Below, piece after piece: positions 40,211-50,764 of a stretch of 56,366 nt of DNA. Source of the DNA: an uncultured Saprospiraceae bacterium (GTDB taxonomy: Bacteria; Bacteroidota; Bacteroidia; Chitinophagales; Saprospiraceae); assembly GCA_937924035.1 (NCBI GenBank), contig CALDTK010000108.1, positions 1-56,366 on the forward strand. Reading direction: 5' to 3'. How positions within the stretch are numbered: position 1 is the stretch's first letter; the number at the start of each line of letters is the position of its first letter. A model generated the notes under the pieces. That model did not search any database. It was not told the DNA's origin and saw only the letters and a program-made list of their open reading frames with translations. Made by a program: the position numbers and the translations under genes.

Positions 40211-41689
40211 CTAAAGGACTTCTTGCCATCGCCCGAAAAAGTCAGCATACGCATCTGCTAATTCAGCCTTTGGACGGAAGCCACCAATTTGCTCTAAGCT
40301 TGCCAAGGCCTCTTTGTGATCAGCAAATGCTCCACTTCCAACACCAGCTGCGCGTGCGGCACCTTGAGCACCGTCGGTAGCGAAGAGTTCAAGAGGAGCC
40401 CCTGTGAGTTGACTAAACGCTTGACAAAAGCGATCGCTTAAAAAGAGGTTGGCACGACCGGCTCGCACTACAGTTGGTTGAGCCCCAAGCTCACCCATTG
40501 CGTTGCCCCCGTAAGCTAAGGCAGCCGCAATACCATCTTGAATCGCAGCGGTCATTTCAGGAGCGCCATGTCGGTTAAAATTAAGGTGCCTTATCGTCGC
40601 CCCTGGTTCTGAATTCCCAAGTAAGCGTTCGGCACCATTGCCCCATGGATAAAACAGCAGGCCATCACTACCGATTGCACTTTCACTCGCCCAGGTATTG
40701 AGTTGGTTGTAGCCTGGCATCACACCTCCTGCTCCGAGGGTTCGTCGAAGCCAGGCGTAACCGCTGCCCGTGCCGTTGATGCAAAGTAGGATTCCGAGGC
40801 GTGCGGCTGCTTCAGAATCATTGACATGTAAGAAGGTATTCACCCGCTGTTGCTGATCGTATTTTTGTTTATCAGTTACCGCATAGACAACTCCTGAAGT
40901 TCCTGCGGTAGCAGCGGTTTCTCCTGGGTTGAGCGCCTTAAGTGAGTAAGCATTATTTGGCTGATCGCCTGCTCGATAGGTGACTTGGGTGTTTTGGCGA
41001 AAGCCGAATTGCTCGCATACTTCATGCTTCACTTCTCCTTGAGGTCCGAAGGTGGGCACTAGTGGTGGAAGTAGCGAAACGTCCAAGCCGTAATGGTCTA
41101 AGACAGCATAGGCAGGTTCTCGCGAGGCAAAATTCCAGAGTACCATCTCGCTTAATCCACTAGCCGTGGTGTTGCGTTCTCCGGTTAGTCTGAATGCGAT
41201 GTAGTCACCAGGTAGCATGGCGGTTACAGCTTTCGCCAAAACCTTCGGCTCGTTTGCAGCCACCCACGCCCACTTGCTTGCTGTAAAGTTTCCTGGGCTA
41301 TTCAGGGTGGTCGATTCAATGGTCTCAACTCCTATGGCAGCTTCTGCTGCTCTTCCAAGATCAACAGCACGACTGTCGCACCAGATAATACTCGGTCTTA
41401 CGGATTTGCCTTCATCATCTAGCAATACAAGTCCGTGCATTTGGTATCCAATTCCGATGGAATTGACTTCGGTGAGTGGATGGTTTTTAGAAAGTAAAGC
41501 GAGCGCTTTCTCTGTATGCTTCCACCACAGCTCAGGTTTCTGTTCAGCCCATCCGGCTTGTGGTGCATTGATTTTAAGCTCTTGTTTGGTTGGGGATTGA
41601 GCTGCTGCTAAGACCCTACCTCCGTTACTATCAACAAGCGAGACTTTTACAGAAGAACTTCCTAAATCAATTCCAAGGAGATGTGCCAT
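40211..41689 (-). CDS. xylB: Xylulokinase (FGGY family)
   Basis: LLGIDLGSSSVKVSLVD, QMHGLVLLDDEG, adjacent to xylA on the same strand. Confidence 0.94.
   Translation of the reverse strand: MAHLLGIDLGSSSVKVSLVDSNGGRVLAAAQSPTKQELKINAPQAGWAEQKPELWWKHTEKALALLSKNHPLTEVNSIGIGYQMHGLVLLDDEGKSVRPSIIWCDSRAVDLGRAAEAAIGVETIESTTLNSPGNFTASKWAWVAANEPKVLAKAVTAMLPGDYIAFRLTGERNTTASGLSEMVLWNFASREPAYAVLDHYGLDVSLLPPLVPTFGPQGEVKHEVCEQFGFRQNTQVTYRAGDQPNNAYSLKALNPGETAATAGTSGVVYAVTDKQKYDQQQRVNTFLHVNDSEAAARLGILLCINGTGSGYAWLRRTLGAGGVMPGYNQLNTWASESAIGSDGLLFYPWGNGAERLLGNSEPGATIRHLNFNRHGAPEMTAAIQDGIAAALAYGGNAMGELGAQPTVVRAGRANLFLSDRFCQAFSQLTGAPLELFATDGAQGAARAAGVGSGAFADHKEALASLEQIGGFRPKAELADAYADFFGRWQEVL
40991..41004 (-). 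repeat. Iterated 14-mer GCTTTCGCCAAAAC, exact
   Basis: In xylB, encodes FRQN. Confidence 0.95.
41229..41242 (+). repeat. Iterated 14-mer GCTTTCGCCAAAAC, exact
   Basis: In xylB, encodes VLAKA. Confidence 0.95.
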
Positions 41690-41741
41690 GGGGGCAATAT
41701 AGATGCACCATTCCTCTTTTACTGCGCAAAATCAGAATGGT

Positions 41742-41986
41742 GGTTCAGGGTTCGAGCCATAGGGGATGTTGTTTGGTTCACGGTTCGTCAAAATTCCTTT
41801 GTGCTTCGCACTTCAGAAATTTCGAGTTCAAGCTTCAGGCAAGTAGGGATTTTGTTTGGTTCGAGGTTTCGCATCAAATACTCGCGTTGCTCGTATTTGC
41901 TGGTTCAAGGTTTAGCGTGTGATGAGCAGCACCATGGACCAATTGACGAAATGCATAGCATAAGTCAATTGCACGAACCCTGAACC
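41742..41986. repeat. Intergenic GGTTCA/G-rich degenerate repeat island bounded by a 13-bp perfect inverted repeat
   Basis: ggttcagggttcg (41743-41755) versus cgaaccctgaacc (41974-41986); internal ggttcacggttcg, ggttcgaggtttcg, ggttcaaggttta. Confidence 0.7.
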
Positions 41987-41987
41987 C

Positions 41988-42024
41988 AAAAAGTCCAGAG
42001 AAGCTATGCTTCTCTGGACTTTTT
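41988..42024. terminator. Rho-independent terminator (bidirectional)
   Basis: aaaaagtccagagaag ctatg cttctctggacttttt perfect 16-bp stem. Confidence 0.85.
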
Positions 42025-42046
42025 GCTGAACCTAAAACTTCCGGTT

Positions 42047-42685
42047 TTACGCCGCCTTCAACTTCACTCCTAGTGGGCTATAGTTTGCTTCAGCCTTTAG
42101 TGCACTTGCAGGTACACGGACATTCACACTCGCACTTGAGTAGTCATAAGAAACAATAAGTGGTGCACCATTTGGAAGAGTTGCTTGAACCTCAATGCGG
42201 AAATCAGCTGGATCAGTAACAACGCCATCTACGTCAAACACCTGGACGTAACGACCTGCATCTTCTGGAAGATCAAGGTTGTGCAGATTTGCTGTACGTT
42301 CAAGCAGGCGATTAGTAATATCTCCTTGAGGGCCGATTAATATCTTGCTATCAGTCTCGTTAAACTTGTAGCTCTTTGCATTGATCCAGGTTGGCTTGAA
42401 ATCGGTTATAGCGATCTCAAATCCTTCTGCACTTTTGTTTGAACCTGATTTAATGTCCAGTACTAGGATGGTCCCAGAAAGACGAGCATGAACAACAGGC
42501 GCGTCTAGAAGTAGGTCGTCATTTTCAAGACGCGTTACTACAGGGCGTAGAAAAGGAGGTTCAATACGAGTTTCGAAGACACAGGTATCATCAACAGTAA
42601 CAACTTGACGAGCGCGTCGTCGCTGGAAAGAGATTACGTAGGCAAGAGCAAGTAAAGTTGCAGTAAGGAAAGATGTTGCGATCAT
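42047..42685 (-). CDS. Hypothetical membrane-anchored protein
   Basis: N-terminal TM, LPNGAPLIVSYDYSSASVNVRVPASA; ORF 42047..42706, likely start MIATSF. Confidence 0.72.
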   Translation of the reverse strand: MIATSFLTATLLALAYVISFQRRRARQVVTVDDTCVFETRIEPPFLRPVVTRLENDDLLLDAPVVHARLSGTILVLDIKSGSNKSAEGFEIAITDFKPTWINAKSYKFNETDSKILIGPQGDITNRLLERTANLHNLDLPEDAGRYVQVFDVDGVVTDPADFRIEVQATLPNGAPLIVSYDYSSASVNVRVPASALKAEANYSPLGVKLKAA

Positions 42686-43020
42686 GTCGTTGGGCTGTAA
42701 GAACAATACAAGTTTACTAGCCTAAGGGGCTGGTTCGCTTGCAACCCATGAAGGATCAACCGATTAGCGTTAACATGAAAAGGGTGTTTTTAGCTTTTCG
42801 GGTATTGGTATCCATTGGTCAGAGAATGGAGTAGATTGGCAAATAACTGCGGAAATGACTTCTACTGTAGCCGCTGAAAAACTTTGCCGCTCAGGGCATG
42901 GAGCGGAGTTTGCTGTAGTGTATATAAGAGCGAAATTCAGCTGTAAGAACCCTGAAAAGCTTTTTTGAGACCTTTAAAAACGCCATTTTCAATGACGTGT
43001 AGCCCTGCTACCTTAGCGTC

Positions 43021-43455
43021 ATGAACCTCGATCGCATTGCAGAACTCGCTGAGCAGCTTCAACAGGAAGCAGATTCTGATCGCGCAAGTTTTGGTCTCTA
43101 TCGCGAAGCCTATGAAGAGGACGCTATCGCAAGGGCAACTCGTGATGGGGTGGTGCTTTTTGCTGTCGAATTGCTAAAAGGACTTGGACGGGTTGATAAT
43201 CCTTTGGGTAACTCGATCATTGAGTTAGATCAAGAAGCAGTCTACGGAGATCCACAATCAGATTTGAATTTGCACGCTGTTGAAGTGTACGGAGATGATT
43301 TGCTCCCCCCTCGAAAGCGTAAACTCCGCATCACAAAAAAGGAGTACGCAGCTATTATGGGGTGCATGGTTACACTAATAGCCATAACCATCTTTGCACT
43401 TGCTGGCTTCTTCTTTATTGGTAGATGGGTGTGGCAGTGGGTACTTACCTTTTAG
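43021..43455 (+). CDS. Hypothetical protein with C-terminal TM segment
   Basis: 144 aa; EYAAIMGCMVTLIAITIFALAGFFFIGRW tail anchor. Confidence 0.72.
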   Translation: MNLDRIAELAEQLQQEADSDRASFGLYREAYEEDAIARATRDGVVLFAVELLKGLGRVDNPLGNSIIELDQEAVYGDPQSDLNLHAVEVYGDDLLPPRKRKLRITKKEYAAIMGCMVTLIAITIFALAGFFFIGRWVWQWVLTF

Positions 43456-43488
43456 TCTCAAATTTTTAGCAAAACAACACCTCGCACA

Positions 43489-43890
43489 TCATTCTGCTGA
43501 AGTCTGCTGTCTTCTCTTATTGTTGGCCTCGTGTTCCAGTTTTGTTTCTACTTGCTGAGCTCTTGCTTTGCCAAATATTCCAAGACGAGCAGCTGTGTGG
43601 TAGGTCCATGTACCCCATAAGAAGACTAAAAATGCATAGATCAGTGGGCTCAAGGAGTGGAAATAAACAGCATCACCAAATTCAAAATGATGGAAGTGTT
43701 GAACTGCTCTCGTTGTTCCGCAACCGTAGCATTCCATATCGAATAGCAGTACGGATGGACAGATAGATTGACCTTCATCAAACTGATCAGCAGGTAAAAT
43801 CCAAAGTACAATTGGTGCAGCTAGCAGTGCTACCAGCCAAGCTTTTTGAATCCATTTTGGGAATGGTTTTTTTACCTTTTTTTCTGTCAT
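43489..43890 (-). CDS. DUF2752-like membrane protein
   Basis: CPSVLLFDMECYGCGTTRAVQHFHHFEFGDAVYFHSLSPLIYAFLV; start MTEKKVKK. Confidence 0.85.
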   Translation of the reverse strand: MTEKKVKKPFPKWIQKAWLVALLAAPIVLWILPADQFDEGQSICPSVLLFDMECYGCGTTRAVQHFHHFEFGDAVYFHSLSPLIYAFLVFLWGTWTYHTAARLGIFGKARAQQVETKLEHEANNKRRQQTSAE

Positions 43891-43932
43891 GCGGCCAAGA
43901 TACAATCTAGGACTACTGTTCAGTAAAAAGCA

Positions 43933-43964
43933 AAAGCCCATACTTCGTGAGAAGCATGGGCTTT
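43933..43964. terminator. Rho-independent terminator-like hairpin
   Basis: aaagcccatacttc gtga gaagcatgggcttt; T-tract on the minus strand, 3' of the gene at 43987-44430. Confidence 0.7.
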
Positions 43965-43986
43965 AATCCTTAAGGTAGACAGTAGT

Positions 43987-44430
43987 CTAGTAGTACTCTT
44001 TCATTTTGACGAGACCATGGATCACACCAGGTAACCAGCAAAGAACAACTAGGATAAGGTTGACCCACCAGTTGTTTCCTTCCCAATCATCCATAAGACC
44101 CATAACTAGGAATCCCCATCCTAAAATTACTGCAAGGATGTATAGACCTTTAGGAATATCCTCTGCACGACCTTTCTTCATTTTCTTAACCTGCTTTTGA
44201 GCAGCTTTAAGAGCGAGAGATCCTTTAATGCCTAAACGCTCACCGGTAATCTCACGATACTTTTTTGGCGATAGATCAAGAAAAGAATCCATGTTGAGAG
44301 CAACATCAGCATTGTTGAGTCCTGCGATTTCTGTGGTTTCAGAAACGATGTCTTGCCATTTTTTGTGCGTAACAGCTTCAGCCGAAAACGCAAAAATGCA
44401 GCATAACAAAAGTGTAAGTGTAAGCTTCAT
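43987..44430 (-). CDS. YqaE/Pmp3-type membrane protein with signal peptide
   Basis: MKLTLTLLLCCIFAFSAEA; C-terminal NWWVNLILVVLCWLPGVIHGLVKMKEYY resembles the Pmp3 domain. Confidence 0.78.
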   Translation of the reverse strand: MKLTLTLLLCCIFAFSAEAVTHKKWQDIVSETTEIAGLNNADVALNMDSFLDLSPKKYREITGERLGIKGSLALKAAQKQVKKMKKGRAEDIPKGLYILAVILGWGFLVMGLMDDWEGNNWWVNLILVVLCWLPGVIHGLVKMKEYY

Positions 44431-44508
44431 ACGTTGAGAAATTTGGGTTAAAAGTCCTGACAAAGTAGTGAAAGTTTTGATGTCTACTTCTTCTTTTTTC
44501 TAAGAAGT

Positions 44509-45015
44509 TTAGCGCATCGCAAATTGGCAAAGCACTCCTCCCATAAGTCCAAGCGTAATAATCCAGTAGCCCAAGTGAATTAGTATGTACTTCCACCCGC
44601 GGCGCTCAAAAAGTGCATTAATAGCGATGAGTGGGAGTGCAACGAATAGTCCTCCAATTACTCCGCCGTGCATAGCTCCATGGCCAAAGGTCCTGTGCAA
44701 ATCACCATAGTTCGCAAGGAAATCATCGTAGTAATTTTGAACTTCCGAGCCCGCTACACCGAATCCTTCCTGCATGGCAAGTACGCCCATCATTCCAGAT
44801 TGATGAACCACCAGCTGCCAAAGTGGATAAGTGAGCATGAGCGCAAATACATAGCAAAGGATCAGTATCACCAGCATGTTAGCGCCTTTCAAACTTTCCT
44901 CCGTAAAGCCATTTGCTTTCATCCAAGCATTTCCCGCAAGGAGTGGAGAATAATAAAGGGAGCCGACAAGCATTGGGATGAGTGCTGCTAGTAGAAAAGG
45001 TAAAAATGCTGCCAT
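44509..45015 (-). CDS. DUF1761-like membrane protein
   Basis: MAAFLPFLLAALIPMLVGSLYYSPLLAGNAWMKANGFTEESLKG... Confidence 0.82.
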   Translation of the reverse strand: MAAFLPFLLAALIPMLVGSLYYSPLLAGNAWMKANGFTEESLKGANMLVILILCYVFALMLTYPLWQLVVHQSGMMGVLAMQEGFGVAGSEVQNYYDDFLANYGDLHRTFGHGAMHGGVIGGLFVALPLIAINALFERRGWKYILIHLGYWIITLGLMGGVLCQFAMR

Positions 45016-45136
45016 GGTTGATGGATGTGAAGTGAAAAAACCTCCTGTTACAAATGGAGACACATTGTTGGAATCGAAGACAAGCTACACAAAAACGTTG
45101 AAATGACGGTAAGATTACAATTGCCCAGATCTCTTC

Positions 45137-45649
45137 TCAGGAAACCTTTAGACAATCTTCAATGAAATGGTGCAAAATCTCTAGCTGCGGCCGCCCTAGG
45201 CGTTGTCCAGATTGCGCGCCTAGGTACAAGGCTAAAAAGGCTACTATAAATGCAGGAACCAGCCACAGGATTTTGGCTGGTCGTCCGAGCATATAGTAAG
45301 ACAAGCCAATAACACTAACAACAACAGTGGCTAACGTGAGTATAGCATACAGGAAAATAAACATCGTCCACACGGATGATCGAGGTCCATATAGTCCTCT
45401 GACCAACGTCTTGTCCTCTTGCTGCTCTAGTTGAAGCGTCAGTTGCGGTGACCAATAATGTTGCTCTTTCACAGGCAAATAGATCGTTCCAAACTGCGTA
45501 TAAATCGTTCCCTTGCATGGTGATGCTAAAGTGTGAAGCCGAGCATTGATCTGTTCTGCCACCTCCTCGGGAGTTAGCGAAACTTGGACCTCAAATCGTG
45601 GTCTAACACGAAAGGATTCAACGGGGACATGTGGTTCTTCAACAGACAT
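45137..45649 (-). CDS. Hypothetical membrane protein
   Basis: 170 aa with two TM segments. Confidence 0.72.
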   Translation of the reverse strand: MSVEEPHVPVESFRVRPRFEVQVSLTPEEVAEQINARLHTLASPCKGTIYTQFGTIYLPVKEQHYWSPQLTLQLEQQEDKTLVRGLYGPRSSVWTMFIFLYAILTLATVVVSVIGLSYYMLGRPAKILWLVPAFIVAFLALYLGAQSGQRLGRPQLEILHHFIEDCLKVS

Positions 45650-45727
45650 GATGTCTGTTAAAAGTACATCATCTTGCTCAGCTATTCAGCCGAATGGAAA
45701 GACGAAATTCAATTTGACAGACTACTC

Positions 45728-46996
45728 TTACAGATCATTATTACTGACTGTACCGTCCTCACCCGGAACCTCAAACTTCCCTACCGAGATTGCCTCATGC
45801 GTGATATTACTAGCAATCACATGAAGTGATCCGTCATAAAAATAAAGATCTTGAACATAAGGAGTGCTTACCCCCTCTTCTGTAGTAAAGTAATATTCAT
45901 TCAGAAGCTGGCCTGTAGATGCCTGAACGATTGCGATGCGATTACAACCAACGAAGGCGAGCATTTCGTTCGCTAGAACGATCACCCTTGGTTTAGCATG
46001 CAGGTCAATATTTTTTTTCCAAATCAGAGCCCCAGCGTTTAGGTCATAGGCGCTGATGACACCACAGTTGAATGTGAAGGACGTACTGTTTCCAACACTG
46101 CCGCAATAGTCCTTCAGATATTCTGCCGACTCAAATCTTTGTGTTCCAAAATTAAAAAGCCGACTCTGTTGTGTTCCTCTGCCATCAAGCATGAAGAATT
46201 GATCCGTCAGGCCGAATTTTCTATTGAATGAGTTAAGTTTATTGTTATAATATAATTCAGTAATTACTCCGCTATTATTTGCGATAATAAGTCGTGTACT
46301 ATCGCTCTTTGGGCACGTTTCACTCCACCCTGTAAAAGCTACAGCATGATCATTCACAGCCACGATAGAAAAGCTGGTGACCCCAAGACTGTCTAATTTT
46401 TCCGAAGAGAAAATGACTTCTTTTTCATTCGTTTTGTTATCGATTGCAACAATTGAATACGGCAACGTATAATCCCTTGACATCTCAAATCCAGCCCTCC
46501 ATTTGAAATAGGATTTTGATTTTGATGAATATGATTGCTCCATCTGGTATGCTCCATATCGCTCAGAGGAATACCTCGTTTCAGGATTGTAAATAAAACC
46601 ATTATCAATAGTTAAGAATGGACTCTGGTTTTGTGGGTTATAAGGTTCTCGAGTACTTCTGCATCGAGAACTAAGCTGAAACGCAGTATATGAGCTCGCG
46701 TCAACCTTGCCGGTGGTTGAATAACTCATCTGATAGGACTGATTTGAATTTGTTGCGATCACAATAAATCGTCCTTTTTCAGAAGCCGTGATATGCCGAT
46801 GGCTATCGCTAGCCTCTGAAAATAGATTTTTGAGTAGAAGTGTATCTATAGATTTAGAAGGTTCATTTTCAGGTGTAATATTTTGTTCCTCTAAATTCCC
46901 AATCGGATTTAACGAGTCGATACATGAATTTAAACTGCAGATGGCCAAGCATAGCAGGAGGCAAGTAGTAGGTCGAGATGTATTAACTATGAACAT
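45728..46996 (-). CDS. Hypothetical lipoprotein with PQQ/beta-propeller-like segments
   Basis: 422 aa; lipobox ICSLNSC; ISAYDLNAGALIWKKNIDLHAKPRV. Confidence 0.72.
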   Translation of the reverse strand: MFIVNTSRPTTCLLLCLAICSLNSCIDSLNPIGNLEEQNITPENEPSKSIDTLLLKNLFSEASDSHRHITASEKGRFIVIATNSNQSYQMSYSTTGKVDASSYTAFQLSSRCRSTREPYNPQNQSPFLTIDNGFIYNPETRYSSERYGAYQMEQSYSSKSKSYFKWRAGFEMSRDYTLPYSIVAIDNKTNEKEVIFSSEKLDSLGVTSFSIVAVNDHAVAFTGWSETCPKSDSTRLIIANNSGVITELYYNNKLNSFNRKFGLTDQFFMLDGRGTQQSRLFNFGTQRFESAEYLKDYCGSVGNSTSFTFNCGVISAYDLNAGALIWKKNIDLHAKPRVIVLANEMLAFVGCNRIAIVQASTGQLLNEYYFTTEEGVSTPYVQDLYFYDGSLHVIASNITHEAISVGKFEVPGEDGTVSNNDL

Positions 46997-47104
46997 GTTG
47001 CTGTATTTGAAGCAATACTACCTACTGCTTCAATTTACAATCGTTCAAATAATGAAACTTCTTAAGTATACAGTTGCAATTTTCGCAACTGAATGAGGTT
47101 CATC

Positions 47105-50100
47105 TTACATGTTCCTGCGATACTCACCTCCAACTTCATACAGCGCACCTGTCAATTGACCGAGCGAGCAATACTTGGCAGCCTCAAGCAACACATCAAA
47201 TGTGTTTTCTCCTGCTAGCGCAACTTCTTGGAGTTGCTTCAAGGCATCTGGAGCTCTATCAGCAAAAGCAGTATGTAAGCCTTCTAGACGCGTAATCTGT
47301 GAAAGCTTTTCATCTTGATCAGCTCGAATTACTTCACTTGGCGTAATCGTCGGCGAACCGTCTTTACCCTTGTAGGTGTTCACTCCGATCACAGGCATTT
47401 CACCTGTATGCTTGAGCATTTCGTAGTGCATAGACTCTTCTTGAATTTTGCCACGCTGATACATGGATTCCATAGCTCCGAGCACACCACCACGTTCGGT
47501 GAGGCGATCGAACTCCATGAGAACCGCATCTTCAACGAGATCAGTAAGCTCTTCTATGATGAAAGAGCCTTGAAGTGGATTCTCATTCTTAGCGAGACCA
47601 AGCTCGTGATTGATAATCAATTGGATGGCTACAGCGCGACGCACGCTTTCTTCTGTTGGAGTTGTAATTGCCTCGTCGTATGCATTCGTGTGTAACGAAT
47701 TACAATTATCATAGATCGCATACAATGCCTGAAGCGTCGTACGAATATCGTTGAAGCTGATCTCCTGAGCATGCAAGCTGCGACCGGAAGTCTGGATATG
47801 ATACTTCAGCTTTTGGCTGCGGTCATTGGCTCCATACTTTTCTCGCATGGCTTTCGCCCACACCCGACGCGCTACACGGCCGATAACAGCATACTCAGGA
47901 TCAATTCCATTGGAGAAGAAGAAGCTAAGGTTTGGTGCAAACTTGTTGATGTCCATCTCGCGACTCAAGTAGTACTCCACGTAGGTAAAGCCATTCGCGA
48001 GCGTGAATGCAAGTTGCGTAATCGGATTTGCTCCGGCCTCGGCAATGTGGTATCCTGAAATACTGACCGAGTAAAAATTGCGAATGCCTTCACGAATAAA
48101 AGCCTCCTGCATATCTCCCATAAGACGAAGCGAAAACTCCGTTGAGAAGATGCAAGTATTCTGCGCTTGATCCTCTTTGAGAATATCTGCTTGGACAGTT
48201 CCACGTACGCTAGTAAGCGCTTTAAGTCTACAAGCTGCATAAGCATCGGCAGGTAACACTTGGTCGCCCGTCAATCCAAGGAGCATGAGTCCCAAGCCAT
48301 CGTTCCCTTCAGGAATTTCTCCCCTATATGTTGGACGCTCGAGCCCTTTTGCATCGTAGGTTTTGGCGTAAGCTTCTTCTACAAGATGCTCAAGTTTGTG
48401 TTCCTTGATATACATCTCACACTGCTGGTCGATGGCCGCATTCATGTAAAAGGCTGTTATTGCAGCTGCCGGACCGTTGATAGTCATGCTTACTGAGGTA
48501 GTTGGCTTACTCAGATCGAAACCTGAGTATAGTCGCTTAGCATCATCGAGTGAGCAAATGCTAACCCCTGAGTTGCCCACCTTTCCAAAGATATCTGGTC
48601 GGTGGTCAGGATCTTCTCCGTAAAGGGTCACCGAGTCAAAAGCCGTTGAAAGGCGTGCTGCCGGCATACCTTGGCTCAAATAGTGAAAACGTTTGTTGGT
48701 TCGTTCGGGTCCACCTTCACCAGCAAACATCCGTGTTGGATCTTCCCCTTTTCTTTTGAACGGGAAAACTCCAGCGGTGAAAGGAAATTCACCCGGTACA
48801 TTTTCTTGACGTAGCCAGCGCAAGCGATCTCCCCAATCGTTATATTTCGGAAGAGATACGCGTGGAATCTTACTTCCGGAAAGACTCTTTGTCGATGTAG
48901 GGACTTTTATTGCTTTGTCTCTTACATGATAGACGTACTCATCGGCCGTGTAACGCGAAACGAGGTCATCCCAACCATCAAGTTCTCTTGCAGAGTCTGC
49001 GTGTAACTGACGACGTAAGGTAGCAGCGAGTTCTTTTACTTCATTGCTTTCTACAAGGGCCGCTGTACCTTCAACATGCTGCACTTTTCTAGCCAGTTCA
49101 GCTTCCGCCAAAACACGTGCATCGTAAGCACGATTTGCCTCTGCGATTTCCGAAAGGTAACGTTGTCGCGCCCCTGGAATGATTGCAGATGGAGCACCTG
49201 CAACTGCTGAAGCTGCCTCCGTAGATTGTTTTTCGAGACTGCTGGAAGCACTTGAAGAAAGCTGTAGATGATCGTATCCACGCTCGGCAAGTTTTGCTTC
49301 TACTGCTGTCCAGAGGGTGTTTACTCCCGCATCATTAAAGACTGAAGCCATCGTACCATACACTGGCATGTCATCGAGTGGGTCATGCCAGCGATCGTTG
49401 TTACGTTGGTATTGCTTACGCACGTCTCGGAGTGCGTCTAAAGATCCTCGTTTATCAAATTTATTGAGGGCAATGAGGTCAGCGAAATCGAGCATGTCGA
49501 TTTTCTCAAGCTGGGTTGCAGCCCCGTACTCTGGAGTCATTACGTAGAGCGTAACATCAGAATGGTCTACAATTTCTGTATCACTTTGACCGATTCCAGA
49601 GGTCTCTAATATGATAAGGTCAAAACCTTCTACTTTAAGCAGGTCAACTGCAGTTTGGACGTACTTACTCAAAGCCAAGTTGCTCTGACGTGTTGCAAGC
49701 GATCGCATGTATACACGTGGCGAGCGCAAGGCATTCATGCGGATTCGATCACCAAGAAGGGCCCCACCTGTTTTGCGTTTACTTGGATCGACAGAGATGA
49801 CGCCGATTCGCTCATTTGTTGTTGCAAGCAAAAAGCGTCGGATCAATTCATCAACGAGTGATGATTTTCCAGAACCTCCCGTTCCAGTTATTCCCAAGAC
49901 TGGGGTTTTGGCGGAAGCTGCTTTTTTAGAAACATCATCGATTAGATCCGTGTAACGATCTGCGTTATTCTCGACTAAGGTTATCTTTCTAGCAAGTTGG
50001 ACAACCTTATCGTCGATGTTCTTTTCCAGTGCGCCGAGTTCGAAGTCGCACCGCATCAGTACATCATTGATCATCCCTTGAAGGCCCATTTCCCGACCAT

Positions 50101-50524
50101 CATCAGGAGAGTAGATCCTGTTGACGCCATATGCTTGAAGCTCCTCAATCTCTGTAGGAAGGATTGTACCGCCGCCACCTCCAACGATTTGAATGTGAGA
50201 TGCACCTGCTTTGTTGAGCAGGTCTCGCATGTATTTGAAATATTCTACGTGACCGCCTTGATAGCTCGTAATTGCGATGCCTTGTACATCCTCTTGTAGA
50301 GCGCACCGTACAACCTCATCTACAGATCGGTTATGACCAAGGTGAATGATCTCTGCACCAGAACGCTGCAAAATTCGACGCATAATATTGATAGCGGCGT
50401 CATGACCGTCAAATAGGGCAGCGCTGGTGACAATGCGCACGTGGTGATGCGGACGGTAGATTCCGTTTTCATCAATTTTCCCTGGGGCATTGGCACTCAA
50501 AGGTGCTGCGGTTGTACTTGACAT
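47105..50524 (-). CDS. icmF: Fused methylmalonyl-CoA/isobutyryl-CoA mutase (B12-binding + MeaB-like GTPase + mutase large domain; IcmF-type)
   Basis: 1139 aa; [99 protein letters not shown]. Confidence 0.95.
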   Translation of the reverse strand: MSSTTAAPLSANAPGKIDENGIYRPHHHVRIVTSAALFDGHDAAINIMRRILQRSGAEIIHLGHNRSVDEVVRCALQEDVQGIAITSYQGGHVEYFKYMRDLLNKAGASHIQIVGGGGGTILPTEIEELQAYGVNRIYSPDDGREMGLQGMINDVLMRCDFELGALEKNIDDKVVQLARKITLVENNADRYTDLIDDVSKKAASAKTPVLGITGTGGSGKSSLVDELIRRFLLATTNERIGVISVDPSKRKTGGALLGDRIRMNALRSPRVYMRSLATRQSNLALSKYVQTAVDLLKVEGFDLIILETSGIGQSDTEIVDHSDVTLYVMTPEYGAATQLEKIDMLDFADLIALNKFDKRGSLDALRDVRKQYQRNNDRWHDPLDDMPVYGTMASVFNDAGVNTLWTAVEAKLAERGYDHLQLSSSASSSLEKQSTEAASAVAGAPSAIIPGARQRYLSEIAEANRAYDARVLAEAELARKVQHVEGTAALVESNEVKELAATLRRQLHADSARELDGWDDLVSRYTADEYVYHVRDKAIKVPTSTKSLSGSKIPRVSLPKYNDWGDRLRWLRQENVPGEFPFTAGVFPFKRKGEDPTRMFAGEGGPERTNKRFHYLSQGMPAARLSTAFDSVTLYGEDPDHRPDIFGKVGNSGVSICSLDDAKRLYSGFDLSKPTTSVSMTINGPAAAITAFYMNAAIDQQCEMYIKEHKLEHLVEEAYAKTYDAKGLERPTYRGEIPEGNDGLGLMLLGLTGDQVLPADAYAACRLKALTSVRGTVQADILKEDQAQNTCIFSTEFSLRLMGDMQEAFIREGIRNFYSVSISGYHIAEAGANPITQLAFTLANGFTYVEYYLSREMDINKFAPNLSFFFSNGIDPEYAVIGRVARRVWAKAMREKYGANDRSQKLKYHIQTSGRSLHAQEISFNDIRTTLQALYAIYDNCNSLHTNAYDEAITTPTEESVRRAVAIQLIINHELGLAKNENPLQGSFIIEELTDLVEDAVLMEFDRLTERGGVLGAMESMYQRGKIQEESMHYEMLKHTGEMPVIGVNTYKGKDGSPTITPSEVIRADQDEKLSQITRLEGLHTAFADRAPDALKQLQEVALAGENTFDVLLEAAKYCSLGQLTGALYEVGGEYRRNM

Positions 50525-50764
50525 GCTTTATTTGGTTGCATCAGTTTGCTAGACTGATGGGTTAGGCGACGTGCAAGATAATAACAGTACGAACAGTTGT
50601 TCGTTCTAGCGAATATTCGCAGTCTAATCGGATGAGGAGATCTCGATTATCAAAAATCCACGAATACTTGGTATCATTGGGGACATCAATCAATTTCGCT
50701 AGTCACTCAGATTTTACTTGTTGCAAGTTTTTCTTTCTGAGAGCATTAGCACCATCTCAATCTT

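Noticed and set aside
47105-50524. Triple-domain mutase as a novel fusion
   Set aside because: Matches the known IcmF architecture (B12 domain - GTPase chaperone - mutase).
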